A stretch of 5,013 nt of DNA from Planctomycetota bacterium. Lineage in GTDB: Bacteria; Planctomycetota; Planctomycetia; Planctomycetales; Planctomycetaceae. The first letter of the stretch is position 1. The number at the start of each line of letters is the position of its first letter. Below the pieces are notes generated by a model. That model saw only the letters and a program-made list of their open reading frames with translations. It did no database searches and was not told the DNA's origin. The stretch is from assembly GCA_024278285.1 (NCBI GenBank), contig JAJRTM010000771.1, forward strand, positions 1-5,013, in the 5' to 3' direction. Shown in pieces: positions 1-5,013 of the stretch. The translations under genes and the position numbers were made by a program.

Positions 1-330
1 AAACTGTTACAGCAACTGATTGAACCATCCAGCGAGATTAACAAGAAGTATCAGAACTACCAGTTTCTTTTGGAAAGTGGCAAAGTAATCAATGGCGTGA
101 TTATGAATGAATCGACTGATGAGTACGAAGTTGCGACCAATATGCTTACGCCCAAAGTGTTAACACGCATCCGCAAAAAAGAGATCGACGAAAAAATCGC
201 CTCGCGAATTTCTCCCATGCCCACCGGCATGCTGAACGTGCTCACCAAACAAGAAATCATCGCCCTGTTATCGTTACTGGAAACCGGTGGCAATAAACTT
301 CCAGAAGAATTGAAACTCAAGCCCGAGTGA
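1..330 (+). CDS. C-terminal end of a planctomycete-type haem-binding domain protein (partial, 5' end outside window)
   Basis: The frame is open from base 1 to the TGA at 328-330, giving 109 residues of a longer protein; no start is visible. The stretch beginning LIEPSSEINKKYQNYQF, then a strand-rich segment (ESGKVINGVIMNES), then SPMPTGMLNVLTKQEI (about residues 71-86) and a final helix (ALLSLLETGG) matches the pattern after the haem-binding CxxCH in the Pirellula/Verrucomicrobium-type putative haem-binding domain (TIGR02603-like). In that family the pattern runs as ILEPS..I...Y, a V..G..V.G.I..E segment, then MP.G....L...E..DLL.YL. The CxxCH motif would lie upstream of the window, so haem binding is inferred from the family only. 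Full-length relatives are large exported proteins, often with an N-terminal dehydrogenase-like beta-propeller or HEAT repeats, thought to act in redox reactions outside the cytoplasmic membrane. The gene converges on the leftward TadE/VWA cluster and is not part of it. Confidence 0.75.
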   Translation, partial: KLLQQLIEPSSEINKKYQNYQFLLESGKVINGVIMNESTDEYEVATNMLTPKVLTRIRKKEIDEKIASRISPMPTGMLNVLTKQEIIALLSLLETGGNKLPEELKLKPE

Positions 331-354
331 TTTTCCTAATCCAAATTAAGAAAA
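331..354. terminator. AT-rich hairpin between convergent genes, possible bidirectional 3'-end structure
   Basis: The arms TTTTCCTAAT (331-340) and ATTAAGAAAA (345-354) flank a 4-base CCAA loop. On the + strand RNA, nine of ten positions pair, with one C/A mismatch. On the minus-strand RNA all ten pair, counting one G-U wobble. The hairpin begins on the base after the haem-protein stop and ends 8 bases before the stop of the leftward operon, a natural place for a shared terminator. The stem is AT-rich and no distinct U-run follows it on either strand, so it is not a canonical intrinsic terminator. It may be only a weak 3'-end structure. Confidence 0.3.
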
Positions 355-362
355 ACAACATC

Positions 363-794
363 TTAAAATGAAGAGACATATTCACGAGAGAGCGTACACG
401 AACGGGTGATGTAGGCATCACTCAAAACGGTTGGCGTAATCCAACCATTTGCATTCATCGGAATGCGGACCTGTACGGTCACTTCTTCGGTGGTGGAGCG
501 AATTTCTGCGGGGGTGACCGTGACGACGGCCTGCTGCAAGCCGATTCGTGCCAGTTCTTCTTCTGCACTTTGCTTGGCGATCGCTGCGGTGGCTCCAGGT
601 ATCGTCCCGCGTCTTGCTCCTTCGTAAGCGGCTTGCTCTGCGGTATGCGTTATCATGCTGAGTCTGCAGAAATCAAACGCCGCAGAGAAGAGCAGAAATA
701 AAATGGGTACCGTAATCGCAAATTCAACAAGGGCAGCCCCACGACGAGGATGAGTGAATTTGTTTTTTGGTTGCTTATCGGAATATCTTTTCAT
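363..794 (-). CDS. TadE-like pseudopilin (third gene of cluster)
   Basis: This 143-residue protein has the TadE/TadF-family layout. A short basic cytoplasmic leader (1-19) ends in HPRRG. A hydrophobic helix follows at about 20-42 (AALVEFAITVPILFLLFSAA), then a small extracytoplasmic domain. Gly19 followed by Glu24 fits the prepilin-peptidase pattern (cut after Gly, Glu at +5), so processing by a TadV/CpaA-type peptidase is plausible. The AAYEGARRGTIPG segment (55-67) is the family's conserved helix just outside the membrane. The C-terminal half (about 89-143) alternates like beta strands and contains Cys133. The ATG at 794 is preceded by AAGGATGAGG on the coding strand, a good ribosome-binding site. 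Only 16 bp separate it from the stop of the VWA gene, so co-transcription is likely. In Tad systems these minor pseudopilins help assemble the Flp pilus, but no other core tad gene is visible, so the role here is inferred. Confidence 0.85.
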   Translation of the reverse strand: MKRYSDKQPKNKFTHPRRGAALVEFAITVPILFLLFSAAFDFCRLSMITHTAEQAAYEGARRGTIPGATAAIAKQSAEEELARIGLQQAVVTVTPAEIRSTTEEVTVQVRIPMNANGWITPTVLSDAYITRSCTLSREYVSSF

Positions 795-810
795 GATGTC
801 TGCCTCATCC

Positions 811-2013
811 TTAGTCTATTAAAACAACTGGGAGCATTTTTGCGAGTTCTTCGAAAACGTTTTCCAGCGTTTCGGCATCGGGCGCGACGTATGCTCGGCC
901 TCCGGTAATCGCGGCGACCTGCTGCATTGTGTACTGATCTGCGTTTGCAAGAAACGAAATGGTATGAATCACAATGTTTGCATCAGCTGCATCTTGTGCC
1001 GCTTCGACAGGATCTCGGCCTGTGTTCCATTGACCATCCGACATAAGAATAATTGTCTTTTGGGCAAGTGAATTCGTGGAGGGATCCATCAACAAACTAA
1101 CGGACGCGTCAATTCCCGCAGACATGTTTGTTCCGCCCATCATAATGTGGTCATATTTGTGTGCGATGGCAGCGTTGATGCTCCCCAGATTTTGCCCCAA
1201 AGGTACTTCCACAATCGTGGCAGGTGTATAATATCCGGAATAGGGATACCAGTAGGAACTGAGAACGATATCTGATCCCCAGGTTACCACGCCGACATCG
1301 GGTTGAATTTGAAGCAATCCCACGGTTGCCACAAATCGTTGAATCGCTCCATCCAGAGCAGCCCAGCGGCTACCAACCGGATTGGGAGGCGTAATATACC
1401 CGGTAGGATAATCGGGAGTCCCAGGTGGATAGTCCCAACTGTGACCCGATTCATCGAAGCACATGGAATGGGAACGATCCAGGCATAAGATTATTTCCTG
1501 AACAAGATTTGCCGCCACTGCGGTTTGCCTGGGAGTGAAATTTGATTGGCTTAGAATTCTACCAAAAAACAGTGGGACAGCCGAGTTGGCAGAACCGTCT
1601 GTCATGCTGACAGTCACCTGAATGGCAGAATAAGGTTGCTCGTTGGGAAGAAAACTCCAACTGCCATCGTTATTCACTTCGGTACGTCCAAACAGAATGT
1701 CGTTATCAGTAATTTGAATTTGCTGACCGGCGACATCGTTGCGTTGTACCAACGTTTTTGCCGCTGCAATACCTGCAATTGTACTTTCGGTTCGCGTGAG
1801 TGCTTCCATTCCCGCCTTGGCAGAAGCATCTGCGGTGACACGTAATTCGGTCCGGACAAGCTGCATGTAAGCGACATCGACGGTAAAGACCAGCGAGACC
1901 AGAAAAAGCGACATCATCACCGCGATAAGCACCAGCATGGCGCCACGTCGAGGATCCTGTTTTCCCAAAATATTATCGGTGCGATTCCGAGTATTCTTTG
2001 TTGCATACTTCAT
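811..2013 (-). CDS. TadG-like membrane-anchored VWA domain protein (second gene of cluster)
   Basis: This 400-residue protein has a basic leader ending in DPRRG (20-24), a hydrophobic helix at about 25-47, a TadG/pilus-like segment (about 48-170, including a TELRVTADASAKAGMEAL helix), and a von Willebrand factor A domain (about 172-390). The metal-ion-dependent adhesion site looks complete: DRSHS (Asp179, Ser181, Ser183), Thr295 in GGTNMSAG, and Asp326 in LMSDGQWN. A Tyr/Pro/Gly-rich insertion (about 185-216) follows the first MIDAS motif. The leader resembles those of the flanking TadE-like proteins, but the position equivalent to Glu +5 is Leu29, so prepilin-peptidase cleavage is doubtful and it may stay anchored. 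The ATG at 2013 has AAAGG about 11 bases upstream. It lies 34 bp after the first TadE-like gene and 16 bp before the second. A metal-dependent adhesion or protein-binding role at the cell surface is inferred from the VWA fold. Confidence 0.87.
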   Translation of the reverse strand: MKYATKNTRNRTDNILGKQDPRRGAMLVLIAVMMSLFLVSLVFTVDVAYMQLVRTELRVTADASAKAGMEALTRTESTIAGIAAAKTLVQRNDVAGQQIQITDNDILFGRTEVNNDGSWSFLPNEQPYSAIQVTVSMTDGSANSAVPLFFGRILSQSNFTPRQTAVAANLVQEIILCLDRSHSMCFDESGHSWDYPPGTPDYPTGYITPPNPVGSRWAALDGAIQRFVATVGLLQIQPDVGVVTWGSDIVLSSYWYPYSGYYTPATIVEVPLGQNLGSINAAIAHKYDHIMMGGTNMSAGIDASVSLLMDPSTNSLAQKTIILMSDGQWNTGRDPVEAAQDAADANIVIHTISFLANADQYTMQQVAAITGGRAYVAPDAETLENVFEELAKMLPVVLID

Positions 2014-2047
2014 GATGAGATTGCCTTTCGAAATCTGGAAACAGGAT

Positions 2048-2506
2048 CTAATATTGTTGACGAACCATCGTCACTTCTGCACTCAAATTTCTATTCTGAA
2101 AAAAATCGACCGGCATTTCGTAGTTAGACTCTGCAGGGGCTGTTACCTGGACGGTAATTTCTGTTCCAGAAGCAGTTGTGGTGTTAAAAGTAGGGCTAAA
2201 ACTGATGGAAGCCCCCGTGATTCCTTTGGCGAGGGCAATTTCATTGAAGCGATCAATCGCATCCTGCATCGAGGCATCGTCGCGCGTTGCTTTTTTGGCT
2301 GCTTCGTAAGCACAGATTGTCAGATTTTGTTTCAATTGAATAAAGTGAGCCGCTTCAACTCCACCAAAAACCAGTAAGACAATCACGGGCAGGCAAACGG
2401 CCATTTCCACCGTTGCAGTTCCACTGCGTTCATTCTTTTCTCGCCTGCAAAAGATGCTCTTGCGGCGGAAACAGGAAACTTTTTTTGAATGACAAGATGA
2501 GTTCAT
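2048..2506 (-). CDS. TadE-like pseudopilin (first gene of cluster)
   Basis: This 152-residue protein has a long basic leader (1-29) with three cysteines (Cys5, Cys12, Cys20) ending in ERSG, then a hydrophobic helix at about 30-53 (TATVEMAVCLPVIVLLVFGG). Gly29 with Glu34 at +5 fits the class III/Flp pseudopilin processing pattern. A conserved helix follows (CAYEAAKKATRDD, 65-77), then a beta-rich domain ending in EVTMVRQQY. Most TadE leaders are shorter, but no alternative start codon lies between ATG 2506 and the membrane helix, so this start is retained. The ribosome-binding site is weak (GGTGAAGAG just upstream). It is the first gene of the leftward cluster, so its promoter should lie within 2507 to about 2800, although I could not recognise one there. 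It is only distantly similar to the third gene. Two different pseudopilins flanking one VWA protein suggests they form a complex, which is inference. Confidence 0.85.
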   Translation of the reverse strand: MNSSCHSKKVSCFRRKSIFCRREKNERSGTATVEMAVCLPVIVLLVFGGVEAAHFIQLKQNLTICAYEAAKKATRDDASMQDAIDRFNEIALAKGITGASISFSPTFNTTTASGTEITVQVTAPAESNYEMPVDFFQNRNLSAEVTMVRQQY

Positions 2507-2691
2507 CGCTCTTCACCAAATAAATATTGTTCGAGAGCTCCATCATCAAATTCACTTAGTTCAGCAAAGAGCCTGAACCAACAAGACACCTTTCTCTACT
2601 GAAACGTAGTTCAAAGAAAAACATAAAATCTGGAAAGGAAGATATTTCATTCTCAATAGCTTGAATCTTTTTGTTGAAAATCCAATCAATA

Positions 2692-2709
2692 CGGTTTTAT
2701 CGGTTTTAT
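2692..2709. repeat. Two tandem copies of a 9-bp unit (CGGTTTTAT)
   Basis: CGGTTTTAT at 2692-2700 is repeated exactly at 2701-2709 with no gap. It is not coding and could be a slippage product or paired binding half-sites. Only two copies exist, so it carries little weight. Confidence 0.55.
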
Positions 2710-2718
2710 GGCGATGAG

Positions 2719-2729
2719 GTGAATTTCAC
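2719..2729. promoter_or_regulatory. Short perfect palindrome GTGAATTTCAC, possible operator
   Basis: GTGAA and TTCAC flank a single T. It lies between the two divergent genes, about 50 bp upstream of the candidate rightward promoter, where a regulator could act on either side. An 11-bp palindrome can occur by chance in this much sequence, so this is only a candidate. Confidence 0.15.
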
Positions 2730-2769
2730 ACATAAAAAACAGCATCTGCTGATCAATTGAGCTTTCGTA

Positions 2770-2798
2770 TTCACTCATACCGAGATTCTGCTTACAAT
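2770..2798 (+). promoter_or_regulatory. lepB: Candidate sigma70-type promoter for lepB
   Basis: TTCACT at 2770-2775 (4 of 6 to TTGACA) and TACAAT at 2793-2798 (5 of 6 to TATAAT) are separated by exactly 17 bp. Transcription would start near 2804-2807, at the edge of the inserted element, giving a leader of about 215 bases that carries the element's hairpins. The lack of a better -35/-10 pair between 2958 and 3022 supports it. Planctomycete promoters are poorly characterised, so the call is tentative. Confidence 0.35.
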
Positions 2799-2806
2799 AC
2801 ACAGAG

Positions 2807-2949
2807 GTAACTATTCAGCTTTGACGTAGGGTCCGCTATTGCGGACCACGATGGGAAGTGGATCCCGCTATTTTATGCGGTGGTCCGCAATAGCGGACCC
2901 TACGAACAACCTGTTTTTATGTAAAAATAAACAGTCGCTGAATAGTTAC
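2807..2949. mobile_element. MITE-like non-coding element with 13-bp terminal inverted repeats and an 8-bp flanking duplication
   Basis: GTAACTATTCAGC at 2807-2819 has its perfect reverse complement GCTGAATAGTTAC at 2937-2949. Immediately outside are ACACAGAG (2799-2806) and ACACAGGG (2950-2957), identical at seven of eight positions. Perfect terminal inverted repeats plus a near-perfect 8-bp direct repeat abutting both ends is the signature of a short non-autonomous DNA transposon. Eight-bp duplications are typical of IS66-type transposases, among others, and the GTAAC-type end recalls that family, but the assignment is inferred from memory only. No transposase is encoded. Inside are a REP-like palindrome (2825-2904) and a small inverted repeat CTGTTT/AAACAG (2911-2916 and 2929-2934). 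The element lies between the candidate promoter and lepB, so it may form much of the lepB 5' leader. An alternative is a degenerate direct duplication, because 2958-2977 loosely resembles the left end. Confidence 0.55.
2825..2904. repeat. REP-like long palindrome (perfect 25-nt arms, GTAGGGTCCGC type)
   Basis: The arms at 2825-2849 and 2880-2904 are perfect reverse complements of 25 nt, separated by a 30-nt spacer. Each arm also contains its own hairpin: GGTCCGC, a 4-base loop (TATT on the left, AATA on the right), then GCGGACC. The outer ends read CGTAGGGTCC and GGACCCTACG. This resembles the GTAGGG-starting REP/BIME-like repeats dispersed in many bacterial genomes and mobilised by Y1-type (RAYT) transposases; that link is from family knowledge, not from a search. 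Since it lies wholly within the 13-bp terminal repeats, it is either part of that element or a later nested insertion. Confidence 0.7.
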
Positions 2950-3022
2950 ACACAGGGAAACTATTGTCTTTGCGTAAGACGTAAAGAAATTAACTGTAAA
3001 TCGTATGGAAATTGTTGCGGTC

Positions 3023-5013
3023 ATGAATCGCTCGTCTGAAACTCCCTCTTTAGAACAGATGCGAGAATCACTTGCAGAAGCAGTGATTAAGGCGGGTACG
3101 CGCAAAGAGCCACAAAACGACGATGCCGCAAAACAAATCAACTCTCAGCCAGATGAATCCATTTCGGAAGAGAGCCGCGCCGAGCAAACACCAGCAACAA
3201 AACAGGGGACGATAAAGTTTGAAGCCCCTACGGAAAATGCAAATACTCCCCCCGTCCGTACTGCCTCGCTGCCGGGTGATCATCAACAAAATAAGCAACC
3301 GGCGATTTCAGAGTCAGAGTCAGTTTCTCCGGGGACCGTTTCTTCAGGAACATCTTCTTCAGGAACAGTGACAAAAAAAAGAACGGCAAGAAAACGCTTC
3401 TCGAAACCATTAGCTTCAAGAAGCAGGCGGCACAAACATCCCCAGCCAGGCCAGCGAACCAGTCCGCAACGTTCAGATTCACAACAACGGCAATCATCCG
3501 GAATGGTCAGACATCTGCTTGAAGCATTAGTGCTGTTGGCTTTGGCGGTTACTCTGTTTCGCACCTTTGCGTTGGAAGGATTCATGATCTCAACCGGATC
3601 GATGGCTCCTACGTTGCGCGGCTATCATTATCGAATTGTTTGCCCGGACTGTCAGTTTCAATTTGCCTGGACTGCGACAGAAAAGAACCCCCGCTTCCCC
3701 ATTCGCACCCTGGCAAACAACGATGTCAACAATAGGACAAACGACTCCACAGAAGAAACAAAAATCATTTGCCCGAATTGCAACTATTCTCACATCAGCA
3801 GTAGCAATCTGGTCATCAACGAAGGGGATCAACTATTAGTCGACAAGCTTGCTTTTGAATGGAATAGGCCAAAACGCTGGTCCGCTGTCGTGTTCCGAAA
3901 TCCACACCGTCCCACACAGGCGTATGCAAAAAGAATTATTGGGCTGCCGGGTGAAGTAATTGCCTTAAAGAACGGCGATGTTTATGTTCAAGGTAAAATT
4001 CAGCGAAAAAATCTGGCCGAACAAAAACAAATGAGAATTCTGGTATCCGATTCAAAATATCGCCCGCAATTTCAAGATGACAATTACCAGGATTGCTGGC
4101 AGCCAACCAGTTTTGACAACATACAACCCTGGACGAAACAAGAAACCGGCTATCGTTTTGAACCTGTATCAACAAGTAAAAGCGATCCTGAAGAAAAAAA
4201 AGCATGGCTGGTATTTCAACGCTGGGTTCGCAGTGGCGGTATTGAAAAGCATACAATTCCGCTTCGCCAATGGCCTGGCGATGTTCCGCTACCAACCGGA
4301 AATGCTCCTATTAAATACAACGAAGTAAAAAAAACAATCTCTTGCCGGGGAGCCTTGCCCGCCGAGATGATTCTCAAGCTGAAAAATCTTTCTTCCGATC
4401 ATTCGTTTCATTCGGCTCTTGAAAAACTATTCAACATTTCTCATACAAGACCAATCACCGATCAGCTCGCCTACAATCAAACTTCTGGTCAACTTTCGAA
4501 CCCCGTTCGTGATATAATGCTTCAACTGGATGTCGTACCAGAATCGCCCCAGGCACAATTAACTCTTTGTATCAACGATGGAGAATACGATTTTTCCTGC
4601 CTGTTTGACTTCGCCAGTCGTGAAGTAAAATTGAACACGCACGGAAACCCAAAACCCCTACGAACAGGACACCTGCCCGAATTACAATTTGAGGAACCAG
4701 TTCAAATTGAAATGTCTGTCATGGATCGTCAGGTTCTTGTTGCCGTCAATGGTGTACTTGTTCTCGAACCTTATGCGTACCGATCGACATCGATTAATGA
4801 ACCTGCAACAAGCAAGGCTTCCACTGATCCACAGCTTTCAACATCGCAGGAAAAAACAATCTCTGTTGCACCACAGGTTCCATTAAAACCGATTCGCATT
4901 GGTGCAGCGGTTGCGCCTGTTAAATTGAAACGAGTTCGCGTTTACCGTGACTTATTTTATCGTTCTCGAAAACAGAATCCGTCTTCACATGAATCTTACC
5001 ATGAATCTTACCA
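3023..5013 (+). CDS. lepB: Type I signal peptidase, planctomycete-type with large insertions (partial, 3' end outside window)
   Basis: The frame is open for 663 codons to the window edge. Residues 1-160 are a polar extension (Ser/Thr/Gln/Pro-rich, strongly basic from about 113 to 158). A single hydrophobic helix follows at about 165-183. The S26 boxes follow: GSMAPTL with nucleophile Ser193, EGDQLLVDKL (267-276), and AKRIIGLPGE with general base Lys303. Between the first two lie CPDC (Cys207, Cys210) and CPNC (Cys250, Cys253), a probable zinc ribbon. After NGDVYVQGK (about 317-325) comes a long insertion with PITDQLAYN (477-485) and a beta-rich, possibly jelly-roll part (about 490-645, ending RVRVYRDLFYR). 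The final GDN...S.DSR box is not reached, and typical bacterial LepB proteins are far shorter. It should cleave signal peptides outside the cytoplasmic membrane. An in-frame ATG at 3005 is an alternative start; 3023 is preferred because GGAA lies 11 bases upstream, but neither site has a strong ribosome-binding site. The nearest upstream in-frame stop is at 2975-2977. Confidence 0.9.
   Translation, partial: MNRSSETPSLEQMRESLAEAVIKAGTRKEPQNDDAAKQINSQPDESISEESRAEQTPATKQGTIKFEAPTENANTPPVRTASLPGDHQQNKQPAISESESVSPGTVSSGTSSSGTVTKKRTARKRFSKPLASRSRRHKHPQPGQRTSPQRSDSQQRQSSGMVRHLLEALVLLALAVTLFRTFALEGFMISTGSMAPTLRGYHYRIVCPDCQFQFAWTATEKNPRFPIRTLANNDVNNRTNDSTEETKIICPNCNYSHISSSNLVINEGDQLLVDKLAFEWNRPKRWSAVVFRNPHRPTQAYAKRIIGLPGEVIALKNGDVYVQGKIQRKNLAEQKQMRILVSDSKYRPQFQDDNYQDCWQPTSFDNIQPWTKQETGYRFEPVSTSKSDPEEKKAWLVFQRWVRSGGIEKHTIPLRQWPGDVPLPTGNAPIKYNEVKKTISCRGALPAEMILKLKNLSSDHSFHSALEKLFNISHTRPITDQLAYNQTSGQLSNPVRDIMLQLDVVPESPQAQLTLCINDGEYDFSCLFDFASREVKLNTHGNPKPLRTGHLPELQFEEPVQIEMSVMDRQVLVAVNGVLVLEPYAYRSTSINEPATSKASTDPQLSTSQEKTISVAPQVPLKPIRIGAAVAPVKLKRVRVYRDLFYRSRKQNPSSHESYHESY
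3341..3367 (+). repeat. 12-bp direct repeat within the lepB N-terminal extension
   Basis: TCTTCAGGAACA occurs at 3341-3352 and again at 3356-3367, separated by TCT, so the period is 15 bases and in frame. It encodes SSGT-S-SSGT within the Ser-rich, probably disordered N-terminal extension of the signal peptidase. It is most likely a product of replication slippage in low-complexity coding sequence. Confidence 0.6.
4988..5011 (+). repeat. Perfect 12-bp in-frame tandem repeat at the window edge
   Basis: CATGAATCTTAC at 4988-4999 is repeated exactly at 5000-5011, and the next two bases (CA) begin a possible third copy that the window cuts off. It encodes HESY-HESY just after the beta-rich insertion of the signal peptidase. 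The copy number cannot be determined from this window. Confidence 0.7.

Larger units (their letters stand above)
2507..3022. other. Divergent intergenic region between the TadE/VWA operon and lepB
   Basis: These 516 bases hold no convincing gene. The left part (2507-2690) is plain AT-rich sequence expected to hold the leftward operon's promoter and leader; no clear -35/-10 pair was found on that strand. Next come a 9-bp tandem repeat and a short palindrome (listed separately), then a rightward promoter candidate, then the MITE-like element with its nested palindrome (2799-2957), and a short stretch (2958-3022) leading into lepB. A small open frame at 2839-3039 (+) runs through the palindromes and is not credible as a gene. 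Confidence 0.7.

Noticed and set aside
57..320. 87-codon minus-strand open frame opposite the haem-binding-domain gene
   Set aside because: The + strand frame carries the recognisable family pattern through to its stop; the antisense frame has none.
1937..2377. 146-codon + strand open frame spanning the VWA and first TadE-like genes
   Set aside because: It crosses the junction of two well-supported minus-strand genes and its product shows no coherent domain.
2825..2904. CRISPR-like repeat-spacer pattern from two similar 24-25 nt blocks
   Set aside because: The two blocks are in inverted, not direct, orientation and there are only two, so it is a palindrome rather than an array.
2825..2935. 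Reading the long palindrome as a canonical intrinsic terminator
   Set aside because: The only T-run (GTTTTTAT, about 2913-2920) begins roughly 9 bases after the stem, the stem has a 30-nt spacer, and no gene ends just upstream on either strand. A mobile-repeat explanation fits better.
2839..3039. Small + strand open frame (66 codons) across the palindromes and the lepB start
   Set aside because: It is read through inverted repeats, overlaps the lepB start in another frame, and its product has no recognisable family features.
3068..3585. Overlapping minus-strand open frames opposite the lepB N-terminal region
   Set aside because: They are antisense to the low-complexity lepB extension; the Cys/Phe/Leu-rich products reflect the complement of Ser/Lys/Glu codons and have no family pattern or good start site.
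3936..4295. 119-codon minus-strand open frame inside lepB
   Set aside because: It is opposite the frame carrying the S26 Lys box and insertion; no ribosome-binding site or recognisable domain, so it is an antisense shadow.

Overview
The window looks like chromosomal DNA from a planctomycete, probably of the Gimesia/Rubinisphaera-like Planctomycetaceae; the genus is a guess. Three protein families point there: the C-terminus of a Planctomycete/Verrucomicrobium-type haem-binding protein, an isolated TadE-like / VWA / TadE-like gene cluster, and a signal peptidase I with a CxxC...CxxC insertion next to the catalytic serine and a very long second insertion. Base composition is moderate, by eye slightly below half GC.

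Layout. Positions 1-330 (+) are the 3' end of the haem-binding-domain gene, whose start lies outside the window. It converges on a three-gene minus-strand cluster with only 32 bp between the stop codons, and that gap holds an AT-rich hairpin. The cluster is transcribed leftward: a TadE-like pseudopilin (2506-2048), a membrane-anchored VWA protein of TadG type (2013-811), and a second TadE-like pseudopilin (794-363). The gaps are 34 and 16 bp, so it is almost certainly one operon. Its products should sit in the cytoplasmic membrane with their main domains outside. No Tad ATPase, platform protein, secretin or Flp pilin is in view.

Positions 2507-3022 are a 516-bp divergent intergenic region. 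It contains a plausible sigma70-type promoter (2770-2798) pointing toward the signal peptidase gene. Immediately downstream is a 143-bp element (2807-2949) with perfect 13-bp terminal inverted repeats and a near-perfect 8-bp flanking duplication, which I read as a MITE-like insertion. Nested in it is an 80-bp REP-like palindrome with perfect 25-nt arms. If transcribed, the element could fold as a three-way junction in the lepB 5' leader.

From 3023 (or 3005) to the right edge is one open + strand frame: a type I signal peptidase with a ~160-residue basic/Ser-rich N-terminal extension, one membrane anchor, catalytic Ser193 and Lys303, a probable four-cysteine zinc ribbon, and an insertion of more than 330 residues after the Lys box that ends in a beta-rich, jelly-roll-like stretch. 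The last catalytic-domain box lies beyond the window.

The strongest items for follow-up are the nested mobile-element-like structure upstream of lepB and the architecture of the signal peptidase. I see no CRISPR array, tRNA, rRNA or defence system here.
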